A model generated the notes under the pieces. It was not told the origin of the DNA, did not search any database, and saw only the letters and a program-made list of their open reading frames with translations. This document shows positions 23,296 to 31,232 of a DNA stretch of 64,000 nt, piece by piece. The stretch is taken from the NCBI GenBank assembly GCA_964392455.1, contig CAYMPG010000008.1, positions 8,914 through 72,913 on the forward strand, given 5' to 3'. This DNA comes from SFEL01 sp964392455 (lineage in GTDB: Bacteria > Bacillota > Clostridia > Christensenellales > CAG-138). The number at the start of each line of letters is the position of its first letter. Within the stretch, counting starts at the first letter, position 1. The position numbers and the translations under genes were made by a program.

Positions 23296-25080
23296 ATGAT
23301 CTGCAAAAATTGCGGCGCAAACAATGACGACTTTCTCGAATACTGCGAGAAGTGCTCTGCGCCACTTCACACGGAGGCTTCCTCTGCTGCCACTACAGGC
23401 AGGAGTTTTGTAAGCGCTCCCAAATGGGCCAAGCCCGAATTTAACGCCAATACCATATCCGAAAGCGATATTCCTTCGGATTATTTTAGCAGCTCCAAGG
23501 TTGAGGCCGCCCCGGCACAGCCCGTCGTTCAGCCTGTTGTTCAGCCCGCTCCCGCTCAGGAGAGCACCCGCCGCAGCGTTCAGGCAAGCATTAACGTATG
23601 CTCCAAGTGCGGCGCGCCCCTTATTGCCGGTCAGCGCTTCTGCAATAGCTGCGGCGCACGTCAGGACTCCGGCGCAGCCACTGCTGCTGCCTCCGCCTGG
23701 ACAGGCTCCTACTCCGCCCCTGCATCCCAGGGCATAAAGTACGCAGAGCCCATAGATGACACCATGTTCTCCTATGACCGCACCGATGAGCTGAGTGACA
23801 ATCGCTCCTACGGCAGCAAGGCCAGCAAGAGCAGCAAGGGCAAGGGCGCATCTGCCGCCAAGAGTTCTTCCTCCAAGGGAAAGACCTCTGGCCGCACCTC
23901 CTCCAAGCCCGCTCCCCGCAAAAAGCGCGGCGGCAGCCCCCTTAATACCAAGCTCATAGCCATGATACTGGGCGGCGTGGTAGTAGTTGGCCTGCTGGTA
24001 TTCGGCATAGTCAAGCTGGTAAGCGGCGGCCTGTTCTCCGGCTCTGCCGTTACTGATACTGCCACCATCGAAAAGACAGTTTCTGCCGATGGCAGCACCG
24101 TATACAATATCACCACCTTCGCCAAGAAGGGCAGCACCGTGCGCTTTGAAGGCGGCTCAATAGAGCGTGAGGAGCCTGTGACCGGCAAGTCCGTCACATT
24201 TGCCATTCCCGAGCAGCTCTGGATACCCGGCGAGCCTGTAGACCCTGAGCTGCTGGCAGCAGACGGTACCCTGCCCGTATACCCTGACATCAGCGTCATC
24301 AACAAGAAGGGCGAGAGCGAGGATATCACCTTCGAGCAGCCCATCTATATCCCCATCCCCACCATTGACATGACGGTCACTTCTCCCAATACCGAGAACT
24401 TCTCCGTTACCAGCCCCACTGTTCAGGTGGACGGCATAGTGGGCGATACCTCGGCTTCAGTATATGTGGGAGATGCCGCCGTGCCTGTGGATGAGACCGG
24501 CGCCTTCACCTACACCTACAACCTTACCGAGCCTGACACCATCACCCTCAATGTTGAAGCACGCAAGAATGGCTATGCCATCGCCCGCAAGACCTTCACC
24601 ATTGAATACACCACCACCGCCACAGGCGGCGCAACCACCGGCGCAGGCAGCGCAGGCGCTCCCGCAAACGCCGGAGATGCCAAGTCCATCTACTATGCCA
24701 CCGATGACGGAGTAAACGTGCGCGATGTTGCAGGTACCGCCGGCAATAAGATTGGCACCCTTGCCCTGTGCGAGAAGGTATACGTTATCAGCGCCGACAG
24801 CAATGACTGGTACAAGATCGCCTACAATGGCGGCGAAGCCTATGTTTCCGGCGCATACATCAGAAAAGTCAGCGACATCAGCGCCTACTCCACCGCCCCT
24901 GCAACCATCAAGGGCGATGATATCAACATCCGCTCCGCCGCATCCTCCGATGCAGAGCGGGTAGAGGTGCTTGCCAATGGCACTGCCGTAAGCTTTGTCA
25001 AGGATGCAGGTAACGGCTGGAGCATGATAGAGTACAACAACAAGATACTCTTTGTATCCACCCAGTATCTGCAAAAGTAA
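23296..25080 (+). CDS. Membrane-anchored protein with two zinc ribbons and two SH3-like domains
   Basis: A 594-residue protein with a clear domain order. Two zinc ribbons come first: C3, C6, C17, C20, then C102, C105, C116, C119. Between and after them is a low-complexity Ala/Ser/Lys linker (about 120-213) rich in KGKGASAAK-type sequence. One transmembrane helix (about 219-240) is followed by an outside region with Ig- or Big-like strands (about 260-450). Two bacterial SH3 domains end the protein (about 465-525 and 535-594; DGVNVRDVAG, DDINIRSAAS). The zinc ribbons would be cytosolic and the SH3 domains at the cell wall. GGAGG precedes the ATG. A transmembrane link between a cytosolic factor and peptidoglycan is inferred, not shown. 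Confidence 0.85.
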   Translation: MICKNCGANNDDFLEYCEKCSAPLHTEASSAATTGRSFVSAPKWAKPEFNANTISESDIPSDYFSSSKVEAAPAQPVVQPVVQPAPAQESTRRSVQASINVCSKCGAPLIAGQRFCNSCGARQDSGAATAAASAWTGSYSAPASQGIKYAEPIDDTMFSYDRTDELSDNRSYGSKASKSSKGKGASAAKSSSSKGKTSGRTSSKPAPRKKRGGSPLNTKLIAMILGGVVVVGLLVFGIVKLVSGGLFSGSAVTDTATIEKTVSADGSTVYNITTFAKKGSTVRFEGGSIEREEPVTGKSVTFAIPEQLWIPGEPVDPELLAADGTLPVYPDISVINKKGESEDITFEQPIYIPIPTIDMTVTSPNTENFSVTSPTVQVDGIVGDTSASVYVGDAAVPVDETGAFTYTYNLTEPDTITLNVEARKNGYAIARKTFTIEYTTTATGGATTGAGSAGAPANAGDAKSIYYATDDGVNVRDVAGTAGNKIGTLALCEKVYVISADSNDWYKIAYNGGEAYVSGAYIRKVSDISAYSTAPATIKGDDINIRSAASSDAERVEVLANGTAVSFVKDAGNGWSMIEYNNKILFVSTQYLQK

Positions 25081-25162
25081 TACGCCTTTAAGTACCTTAC
25101 GGGGCGGCGGCCAGCATTACCGCCGCCTCTGATTTTTTGCTTTAAAACCGAGGAGATTTTCC

Positions 25163-25435
25163 ATGAAGCTTTGGGGTATTATCCGCAAAAACGATAAAAT
25201 ACAGCGCCAGCACACCATAGAATACGAAGGTCTTACAAGGGACGCCGCAGCCGACTGGGAGGAGCTCATCAGCCCCCTTTGCAGAGAGCTTGACCTTTCC
25301 CGCCCGCTGATATTAAAAAAGCATCTGAGGGAAATACAGGATTTCTCCAGGGCGGTATTTCTCCCCACTGATTTTATGGAGCCGGTGGACTTTGACAAGT
25401 TTGAGATAGAAATATTCTATCCTAAAAAAAAGTAA
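25163..25435 (+). CDS. Hypothetical small protein
   Basis: A 90-residue soluble protein with no signal peptide or membrane segment. It begins MKLWGIIRKNDKIQRQ and has a charged middle region with DLSRPLILKKHLREIQDFSR and an acidic EIEIFYPKKK end. GAGGAGA precedes the ATG at a good distance. I do not assign a function; similar small proteins with this opening are common in clostridia. It follows the zinc-ribbon gene by 82 bases and may share its transcript. Confidence 0.75.
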   Translation: MKLWGIIRKNDKIQRQHTIEYEGLTRDAAADWEELISPLCRELDLSRPLILKKHLREIQDFSRAVFLPTDFMEPVDFDKFEIEIFYPKKK

Positions 25436-25505
25436 GTATTTTCCTTGTATCCTTTTGCTCTGTATATGCCATCATAAGCCCATCAAAGCAAAAGGAGCTT
25501 GTACA

Positions 25506-25712
25506 ATGGATACCCTTGCATTAATTCTTGTAATAATTGGCGCCCTGAATTGGGGCCTGATTGGCCTTTTCCAGTTTGACCTGGTAGCAAGCCTTTTCGG
25601 CGGAATGAGCGCCACCTTTGCCCGCATAGTATACACGCTGGTTGGCCTTGCAGGCGTATGGGGCATAACGCTGCTGTTCAGGCGGGATGGCGTTAAGCAT
25701 GATAATGAATGA
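25506..25712 (+). CDS. DUF378 family small membrane protein
   Basis: A 68-residue protein with two hydrophobic helices (about 3-23 and 34-57), containing the DUF378 pattern IIGALNWGLIGLFQFDLVASLFGG. An upstream in-frame ATG at 25455 adds a polar extension, but AAAGGAG sits seven bases before the ATG at 25506, which is preferred. Function unknown. It is the last gene before a strong terminator. Confidence 0.85.
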   Translation: MDTLALILVIIGALNWGLIGLFQFDLVASLFGGMSATFARIVYTLVGLAGVWGITLLFRRDGVKHDNE

Positions 25713-25721
25713 TATTCACTG

Positions 25722-25757
25722 AAATGGCCGCAGATGCATAAGCATCTGCGGCCATTT
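25722..25757. terminator. Bidirectional intrinsic terminator
   Basis: A perfect 16-base stem (AAATGGCCGCAGATGC, 25722-25737) with an ATAA loop and its complement at 25742-25757. T-rich sequence follows on the plus strand. It lies between the convergent DUF378 gene and the S41 peptidase gene and could stop transcription from both sides. Confidence 0.88.
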
Positions 25758-25775
25758 ATTTTACCATTTGCAGGG

Positions 25776-26978
25776 TTATTTATTCAGCTGCTTCAGCGCC
25801 GCCCGAAGCTGAGCATCATTGCTGCTGTCGGGGTCAGTGCTTATCTGGTATCCGGCAGAAACCTCTGCCCATACATCAGGCTCTATTCCCACGCCGTGGA
25901 TATTGCTGCCATTCGGGGTATAGTACCCATGGGTAGTGAGCTTCAGCCAGCCGCCCGTTGCCTCCACAGGCATGGTGGTCTGCACTATGCCCTTGCCAAA
26001 TGTGGTGGTGCCCACCACTACTCCAATGCCGTTTTGCTGTATGGCGGCGGCAAGTATTTCGCTGGCAGAGGCGGAATTTCCGTTTACCAGCACTGCAACA
26101 GGTAGGCCTATCGGCTCTCCATCAGCCTCGTATACTTCATCCTCTGCCTCACCCCCGCCCACGCTTACTATACGCATTCCCCTGCCAAGGAGCTCGTTTG
26201 CAATGCTCAGCACCATATCCAGCGAGCCGCCCGGATTATCCCTCAGGTCTATCACAAGGGATTGGCAGCCCATTGCCTTAAGCTCACTCAGCGCTGCGCT
26301 GAATTCCTCATCACCGCGGCCGCTGAACATGCTGATGGATATGTATCCGGTATTCTGCTCCAGCATGGCATACTCCACATGCTGCACGCTCACGCTGTCC
26401 CCGGAAACCGTCACCTCAAGCTCATCATTGCCACGAATGAGCCTTAGCACCATGCCATTTTCGCTTTGTGAGGCTATGAGAGCGCTCAGCTCCTCAAGTG
26501 GCATATTTGCCACAGGCTGGCCGGATACCCAGGCTATCACATCCCCTTCTGCCACACCCGCAGCCTGAGCGGGCCCACCCTCATATACCTTCAGCACCGC
26601 TGCACCCCTGTCATCCGGCTGACCCACCAGAAGGCCTATTCCATAGTATTCGCCATTTACCGAGGAAAGGTATTCCTCATACTCCTCGGCTGTATAATAC
26701 CTTGCATACTGGTCATCAAGCAGGCTCACCATGCCTGACGCTGCACCTGCTATGAGCTCATCGGTAGAGGGGGCCTCTCCGTAAAACTCATCCTCTATCA
26801 TGCCCGCCACCTGGCCCAGCGCCATAAACTGGCGATATTTGGCGTATTCCCTTGCGGACATTATGACTGAGTCCCCCGCCCCGCCTCCCATTAGCGCCAT
26901 AGTTGCAGCAGAGGAAAGCAGCGCAGTTATAATAAGAGCTGCAATTATATATAATACCTGTTTTTTTCCGGCTTGCAT
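25776..26978 (-). CDS. S41 family C-terminal processing peptidase (CtpA-like)
   Basis: A 400-residue membrane-anchored serine protease. One N-terminal transmembrane helix (about 9-30) precedes a PDZ domain (about 110-200; YYGIGLLVG, GPAQAAGVAEGDVIAWVSG). The tail-specific protease domain follows. The catalytic dyad is read as S304 in NGNSASASEIL and K329 in TTFGKGIVQT, and the DLRDNPGGSL motif is present. The protein acts outside the cytoplasmic membrane on misfolded or regulatory substrates. No partner gene identifies the target. GGGAGG precedes the ATG. Confidence 0.93.
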   Translation of the reverse strand: MQAGKKQVLYIIAALIITALLSSAATMALMGGGAGDSVIMSAREYAKYRQFMALGQVAGMIEDEFYGEAPSTDELIAGAASGMVSLLDDQYARYYTAEEYEEYLSSVNGEYYGIGLLVGQPDDRGAAVLKVYEGGPAQAAGVAEGDVIAWVSGQPVANMPLEELSALIASQSENGMVLRLIRGNDELEVTVSGDSVSVQHVEYAMLEQNTGYISISMFSGRGDEEFSAALSELKAMGCQSLVIDLRDNPGGSLDMVLSIANELLGRGMRIVSVGGGEAEDEVYEADGEPIGLPVAVLVNGNSASASEILAAAIQQNGIGVVVGTTTFGKGIVQTTMPVEATGGWLKLTTHGYYTPNGSNIHGVGIEPDVWAEVSAGYQISTDPDSSNDAQLRAALKQLNK

Positions 26979-27089
26979 GTATTGATACCTCCCATCGGAG
27001 CTTTATCCGGGCATAATAAATCTATGTCCGTTTTTTGCTGATATATCCTCCTGTTAGTCCTTTTTATCATTTATCTATTGATAAAATAC

Positions 27090-27124
27090 AAAAAGCGGGG
27101 GCAGTTTTAAACCATACCCCCGCT
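27090..27124 (-). terminator. Intrinsic terminator after the degenerate P-loop gene
   Basis: GCGGGGG (27095-27101) pairs with CCCCCGC (27117-27123) across a 15-base loop. On the minus strand the stem runs into TTTTTG. It ends the single-gene unit just below 27141. Confidence 0.82.
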
Positions 27125-27140
27125 TATTATTTATGCTCTG

Positions 27141-27545
27141 TTATTCCACATACTGGCTGAGATACCCAGGCATCTCGCTGCCGCTTATGGCTATCACTAT
27201 TTTCACGCCCACATCGTTTGAAAGTTCATCCAGCCTTACCAGCATCCCCTTAAGCTCATCTTCCGAACAGCTTACCATCTTGCAGAAGCCATCCACAAAT
27301 ACAAGCTCAAGGTCAAAATCCTGAGCGGCAATGCCTGCTATAAACCCTACAAACATATCCGGGCTGTCTATCCTGTAATGCCCCGCATCAATAAAGCGAA
27401 TGGCGTGCTTCAGCTCGAAGAGATACTGCCCCTCTGCGTCTATGAATACTACGCTGCCTTTGGTCTGCTCAAGTGAGTCATTGGCCATCTGTATTATGCG
27501 CTTTGAGTTTCCGGCTCCCTTTTCGCCGAAGATAACACGAACCAA
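27141..27545 (-). CDS. Small P-loop-like protein with degenerate Walker A
   Basis: A 134-residue protein resembling a short RecA/KaiC-like ATPase core found in clostridia. The expected Walker A reads GEKGAGNSK (residues 7-15), where the invariant lysine of GxxxxGK[ST] is Asn (N13). A Walker-B-like strand LELVFVDG is present near residue 80. The start appears to be TTG at 27545 with GGGAGGAC eight bases before it. The protein may bind nucleotide poorly or not at all. It is a single gene between metK and the S41 protease. I do not know its function. Confidence 0.75.
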   Translation of the reverse strand: MVRVIFGEKGAGNSKRIIQMANDSLEQTKGSVVFIDAEGQYLFELKHAIRFIDAGHYRIDSPDMFVGFIAGIAAQDFDLELVFVDGFCKMVSCSEDELKGMLVRLDELSNDVGVKIVIAISGSEMPGYLSQYVE

Positions 27546-27603
27546 TTTAAGTGTCCTCCCTATGCTTTATTGCAGACAGGGCATCGCCCCATCCGCTATG
27601 TAC

Positions 27604-27633
27604 ATTATAACCGTAAAAGCGCCGGGGAATCAA
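27604..27633 (-). promoter_or_regulatory. Promoter of the degenerate P-loop gene
   Basis: Minus-strand TTGATT (27628-27633) and TATAAT (27604-27609), spacer 18 bases. The -35 lies in the loop of the metK terminator hairpin, so the two signals occupy the same DNA. Confidence 0.65.
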
Positions 27634-27646
27634 CTAACCCCGGCGC
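27615..27646 (-). terminator. Intrinsic terminator of metK
   Basis: GCGCCGGGG (27619-27627) pairs with CCCCGGCGC (27638-27646). On the minus strand TTTTA follows the stem. It lies 37 bases after the metK stop. Confidence 0.85.
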
Positions 27647-27682
27647 ATTTTTGCAAAACATTTCATTTTGCGGCGTTTTTCT

Positions 27683-28852
27683 TTATGCCTGCCTGAGCTT
27701 ATCTGCCATATCAGTGCGCTCCCAGGGCAGCTCCACATCCGTTCTGCCGAAATGACCATAGGCGGCAGTATTGGAGTAAATGGGCCGCCTCAGGCCAAGG
27801 CGCTCTATAATTGCTTCGGGACGGAGATCCAGGCAGCTTACTATTCTGTCTGCTATCTCGCCATCGGGTATTATACCGGTACCCTTTGTATCTACCATTA
27901 CGGATACGGGATGAGCCACGCCTATTGCATAGGCAAGCTGAATCTCGCAGGAGGTTGCAAGGCCGGCCGCTACAACATTCTTAGCGGCATAGCGGGCAGC
28001 GTATGCAGCGCTGCGGTCAACCTTTGTGGGATCCTTGCCGGAGAAGGCACCGCCGCCATGGCGGGCATATCCGCCATAGGTATCCACGATTATCTTGCGC
28101 CCGGTAAGGCCGCTGTCACCATGGGGGCCGCCTATTACGAAGCGACCGGTGGGGTTTACGAATATGCGGATATTCTCATCCAGATACTTTTCAGGTATGG
28201 TGGGCAGTATAACCTTATCGATTATATCCTTGCGAATCTGCTCCAGGGATACATCAGGGTCATGCTGGGCGGAGATTACCACGGTATCCACACGCACAGG
28301 CTTGTCCTCATCGTATTCCACGGTTACCTGGCTCTTGCCATCCGGACGGAGGTAAGGTATAAGGCCGCTCCTGCGTACCTCGGTGAGCTTGCGGGTAAGG
28401 CTATGGGCCAGGGACAGCGGCAGGGGCATAAGCTCCTCAGTCTCATTGCAGGCAAAGCCAAACATCATGCCCTGATCGCCTGCGCCTGTGGCAAAGCGGG
28501 ATTCCTCCCCCTCCTTTGCCTCGATGGACTTATCCACGCCCATGGCAATATCGGGAGACTGCATACCTATGGCAGTGATGACGGTAACGCTGTGGCAGTC
28601 AAAGCCATATTCAGGCTTATCGTAGCCAATGCGGGCAATGGTCTTTTTTGCAATGTCAGCCACGTCTATATGGGCGGTGGTGCTTATTTCGCCCATTACC
28701 ATAAGGGTGCCGGTGGTGGCGGCGCACTCGCAGGCAACACGGCCTGCCGGGTCCTGAGCCAGAATGGCATCAAGAACGGCATCGGATATGCAATCGCACA
28801 GCTTATCAGGATGCCCCTCAGTGACGGACTCTGATGTAAACAGTTTTTTCAT
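27683..28852 (-). CDS. metK: S-adenosylmethionine synthetase
   Basis: MetK makes SAM from methionine and ATP. The ATG at 28852 gives MKKLFTSESVTEGHPDKLCD, the usual N-terminus; upstream codons to 28888 belong to the riboswitch leader. The 389-residue length is typical. Family motifs include EGHPDKLCD (ATP and metal binding), GAGDQGMMFGFA (methionine and ATP site) and GGGAFSGKDPTKVDRSAAY (catalytic lysines). GGAGG lies 11 bases before the start. Control is by the SAM-I riboswitch upstream. Confidence 0.98.
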   Translation of the reverse strand: MKKLFTSESVTEGHPDKLCDCISDAVLDAILAQDPAGRVACECAATTGTLMVMGEISTTAHIDVADIAKKTIARIGYDKPEYGFDCHSVTVITAIGMQSPDIAMGVDKSIEAKEGEESRFATGAGDQGMMFGFACNETEELMPLPLSLAHSLTRKLTEVRRSGLIPYLRPDGKSQVTVEYDEDKPVRVDTVVISAQHDPDVSLEQIRKDIIDKVILPTIPEKYLDENIRIFVNPTGRFVIGGPHGDSGLTGRKIIVDTYGGYARHGGGAFSGKDPTKVDRSAAYAARYAAKNVVAAGLATSCEIQLAYAIGVAHPVSVMVDTKGTGIIPDGEIADRIVSCLDLRPEAIIERLGLRRPIYSNTAAYGHFGRTDVELPWERTDMADKLRQA

Positions 28853-28882
28853 GGATACAGCTTCCTCCAAAATATAGTAAAA

Positions 28883-29018
28883 CCTCATGCACAGATGAGG
28901 TCAGCTTGCTACATCGCTCATCTTTCAGCGCATATGCGCTGCCGGAATTGACACCTTACCCCGCAGGGCAGGTTGTCGGGTTTCACAGGGCCGGTCCCTC
29001 AACCACTCTTGATAAGGC
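28883..29018 (-). promoter_or_regulatory. SAM-I riboswitch (S-box) upstream of metK
   Basis: The minus strand carries the SAM-I core: CTTATCAAGAG (29006-29016), then GGTTGAGGGACCGGCCCTGTG and AAACCCGACAACC, in the conserved order. The leader ends with the hairpin CCTCATGCACAGATGAGG (28883-28900) and a T-rich stretch, a likely transcription terminator. It is followed by the metK start at 28852, which matches the classic target. Confidence 0.96.
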
Positions 29019-29039
29019 ATATTAGGTTTTCGACTGTGT

Positions 29040-29068
29040 ATTTTATCATGAAAATATCATTGCGTCAA
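29040..29068 (-). promoter_or_regulatory. Promoter of metK
   Basis: Minus-strand TTGACG (29063-29068) and TAAAAT (29040-29045), spacer 17. The -35 hexamer overlaps the plus-strand -35 of the ttcA-like gene by three bases. Confidence 0.78.
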
Positions 29069-29088
29069 TAGTCTTCTTAAGTTATAAT
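29060..29088 (+). promoter_or_regulatory. Promoter of the ttcA-like gene
   Basis: TTGCGT (29060-29065) and TATAAT (29083-29088), spacer 17 bases. It lies 32 bases before the start codon and is divergent from, and physically overlapping, the metK promoter. Confidence 0.78.
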
Positions 29089-29119
29089 AATTCGATAGAA
29101 ATTTTGAGTGAGGTATTTA

Positions 29120-29872
29120 ATGAAAAGAGTGCTTGGCTGCATACGCCGTGCTGATGAGCGTTACAATATGATTCGCCCCGGGGACAAAATATGCGTGGGG
29201 GTATCCGGCGGCAAGGACAGCCTGCTGCTGATGTACGGGCTGAAGCTATATCAGATGTTTTCCAAAACGCCCTATGAGCTTATGGCGGTGCTGCTGGATC
29301 TTGGCATTTCAGATCAGGATTATACCCCTGTGGCACAGTATGCAGAATCCATAGGCGTACCCTTTGAAATACTTAAAACCGACATAGGCGATGTGGTATT
29401 CAATATACGCAAGGAGTCAAATCCCTGCGCCCTGTGCGCCAAGTTCCGCAGGGGTGCCCTTAACGACTACGCACATCAGCATGGCTGCAACCTTGTGGCC
29501 CTGGGACACAACCGGGATGACGTCATTGAAACCTTCTTCCTCAGCCTGCTGTATGAAAGCCGCCTTAATACCTTTGGCCCCGTAACCTACCTTGACCGCC
29601 AGGAGGTCACCATTATACGCCCTCTGGTATTTCTGCCGGAAAAATACGCCCTGTCCGTTGCCAAGAAGCTGGAGCTGCCCATCTGCAAGCCCAATTGCCC
29701 CGTTGCCGGATACACCAAGCGGGAGGAAATGAAGCATATAATCAAATACCTTACCTCCATAGTGCCGGATCCCGAGACCCGCATAATGAACGCCATTGCA
29801 GACACCCATAAATACGGCATGTGGGACAGGCTCAGGCTCCCGCCCCGTGACCTAGAGGGCAGGGATGAATAG
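29120..29872 (+). CDS. TtcA-family tRNA 2-thiocytidine biosynthesis protein
   Basis: A PP-loop ATPase that activates a tRNA base for sulfur insertion. The 250-residue protein has the PP-loop GVSGGKDSLLLM, the family CxxC in CALC, a second cysteine pair in CKPNC for the iron-sulfur cluster, and LGHNRDDVIETFFLSLLY. The family modifies C32 of some tRNAs; related clostridial homologues may act on other bases. A GTG at 29108 is in frame, but GAGG lies five to eight bases before the ATG at 29120, the preferred start. It is followed by an eight-base overlap with the DUF1294 gene. Confidence 0.88.
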   Translation: MKRVLGCIRRADERYNMIRPGDKICVGVSGGKDSLLLMYGLKLYQMFSKTPYELMAVLLDLGISDQDYTPVAQYAESIGVPFEILKTDIGDVVFNIRKESNPCALCAKFRRGALNDYAHQHGCNLVALGHNRDDVIETFFLSLLYESRLNTFGPVTYLDRQEVTIIRPLVFLPEKYALSVAKKLELPICKPNCPVAGYTKREEMKHIIKYLTSIVPDPETRIMNAIADTHKYGMWDRLRLPPRDLEGRDE

Positions 29873-30125
29873 GCCGCTGCTTATAATGCTCATAATGTCC
29901 GCAATAACCTTCGCGGCAATGGGCATAGATAAGGCTGCCGCAAAGGCCGGGGCCAGGAGGATACCCGAAAAGACGCTATTCTGCCTGGGTCTGCTTGGAG
30001 GAGCGCTGGGCGGAATACTTGGTATGGAGCTTTTTCGCCACAAAACAAAGCACGCCTCCTTTAAAATAGGCATGCCGCTGCTGCTGATAGTAAATGTTGC
30101 TGCCTACATCTTGCTGGCAAGGTAG
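29865..30125 (+). CDS. DUF1294 family membrane protein
   Basis: An 86-residue protein with three hydrophobic helices (about 5-20, 38-55 and 68-84) and the DUF1294 core GIDKAAAKAGARRIPEKTL followed by GGALGGILGMELFRHKTKH. Function unknown. It overlaps the end of the ttcA-like gene by eight bases, so the two are translated from one transcript. Confidence 0.9.
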   Translation: MNRPLLIMLIMSAITFAAMGIDKAAAKAGARRIPEKTLFCLGLLGGALGGILGMELFRHKTKHASFKIGMPLLLIVNVAAYILLAR

Positions 30126-30144
30126 CCGAGCAGCTTACCATTTT

Positions 30145-30660
30145 TTATTTTGACACTTCTCCAAAGCGCCGGTTGTAGGCTGTTATCCAGTCCGCCGCCG
30201 CTTTTATTTCTTTTGGCTCTATAAAGCTGCCGCCATTTTCAATCAGCCCTATCACATCCTCCTCCCCATCGCCCTCCTTCAGTGCCCTGAGAGCAATACC
30301 TATAAGAAGCCTGTGAACCACGCTCAGCTTATCCATATCAAAGCTGCCCCGTGCATAGAATACCTTTATGCGCGGATTCCGTATGCCGGTTTTTTCCTTT
30401 ATCTGCCGCTCTGTATCATCAGTTCTTTTATTCATGCCAACACCACAGGCACCGGCGATGCTGAAGCGCAGGGCAGCTCTGTCATATCCTCTTATGCGGC
30501 CATTCATTACCCAGCCCATGTAAAATACCCTTTCATTCAGCTTCAGCCGGCCCGCCGCCTCCTTAAATGAAAAAGCAGGCAGCCCCACAGCATCAGAGAG
30601 CAGCTCTGAATAGCGCTGGGTACTGCCTGTATTTGTAAGGTATACTATGGCCTTTATCAT
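30145..30660 (-). CDS. Flavodoxin-like protein
   Basis: A 171-residue flavodoxin-type protein. The N-terminus has the phosphate-binding loop VYLTNTGSTQRYSELL, followed by FYMGWVMNGRIRGYDRAAL and FSIAGACGVGM at the positions of flavin-contacting loops. It carries FMN-type electron transfer or has a reductase role; partner unknown. It is near folA and thyA but separated by about 50 bases, and may or may not be in their transcript. Confidence 0.82.
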   Translation of the reverse strand: MIKAIVYLTNTGSTQRYSELLSDAVGLPAFSFKEAAGRLKLNERVFYMGWVMNGRIRGYDRAALRFSIAGACGVGMNKRTDDTERQIKEKTGIRNPRIKVFYARGSFDMDKLSVVHRLLIGIALRALKEGDGEEDVIGLIENGGSFIEPKEIKAAADWITAYNRRFGEVSK

Positions 30661-30709
30661 TATCCTTCTTTCGATGGAGCCGCCCCCATCGGTTCCAGAT
30701 ATATATTAA

Positions 30710-31219
30710 TTATGCCTGTATGTTTGCTCCATTCGGAGCTGTTTTTTGGTATTCCCTGAACTGAAAGCGAAGCCCCTCATGCTCCTTCCACTGGGAGACC
30801 GATACCATGGCCCAATCCGGCATATCCTCTATTCTGGGGAAAAACCTGTCTGCCTCCCCCGCAGCATCCACCATTGTCACATAGGCCCTGCTGCAATATG
30901 GCAGAAGCTCTGCGTATATGGCCTGCCCGCCTATCACAAATGCATCCTCATCCCCATTTACCATGCTCATCAGCTCCTCCACAGAGGCTGCCCTTTCCAC
31001 ACCCTCAACGCTGAAGGCACTGTCACGGCTGAGAACGATATTGCGCCTGCCCTTAAGGGGCCTGCCGCCCGGAAGTGACTCCAGAGTCTTTCGGCCCATT
31101 ATTACGGTCTTTCCGCCTGTCATGCTGCGGAAAAAGGCCATATCCTCAGGTATGCTGAAAAGCAGCCCGCCATTTCTGCCTATTCCGTAGTTTTTGTCCA
31201 CTGCGACTATGATATTCAT
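30710..31219 (-). CDS. folA: Dihydrofolate reductase
   Basis: DHFR regenerates tetrahydrofolate with NADPH. The ATG at 31219 starts MNIIVAVDKNYGIGRNG, the family N-terminus; the longer frame to 31291 overlaps thyA and is unlikely. Motifs include LFSIPEDMAFF, GKTVIMGRKTLESLPGGRPLKGR and FVIGGQAIYAELLPY. The 169-residue size is normal. The gene is 13 bases after thyA: thyA produces dihydrofolate, folA recycles it. Confidence 0.96.
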   Translation of the reverse strand: MNIIVAVDKNYGIGRNGGLLFSIPEDMAFFRSMTGGKTVIMGRKTLESLPGGRPLKGRRNIVLSRDSAFSVEGVERAASVEELMSMVNGDEDAFVIGGQAIYAELLPYCSRAYVTMVDAAGEADRFFPRIEDMPDWAMVSVSQWKEHEGLRFQFREYQKTAPNGANIQA

Positions 31220-31232
31220 ATTTATCCCGCCC

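Noticed and set aside
27668..28834. 388-residue frame opposite metK
   Set aside because: Shadow frame without a Shine-Dalgarno.
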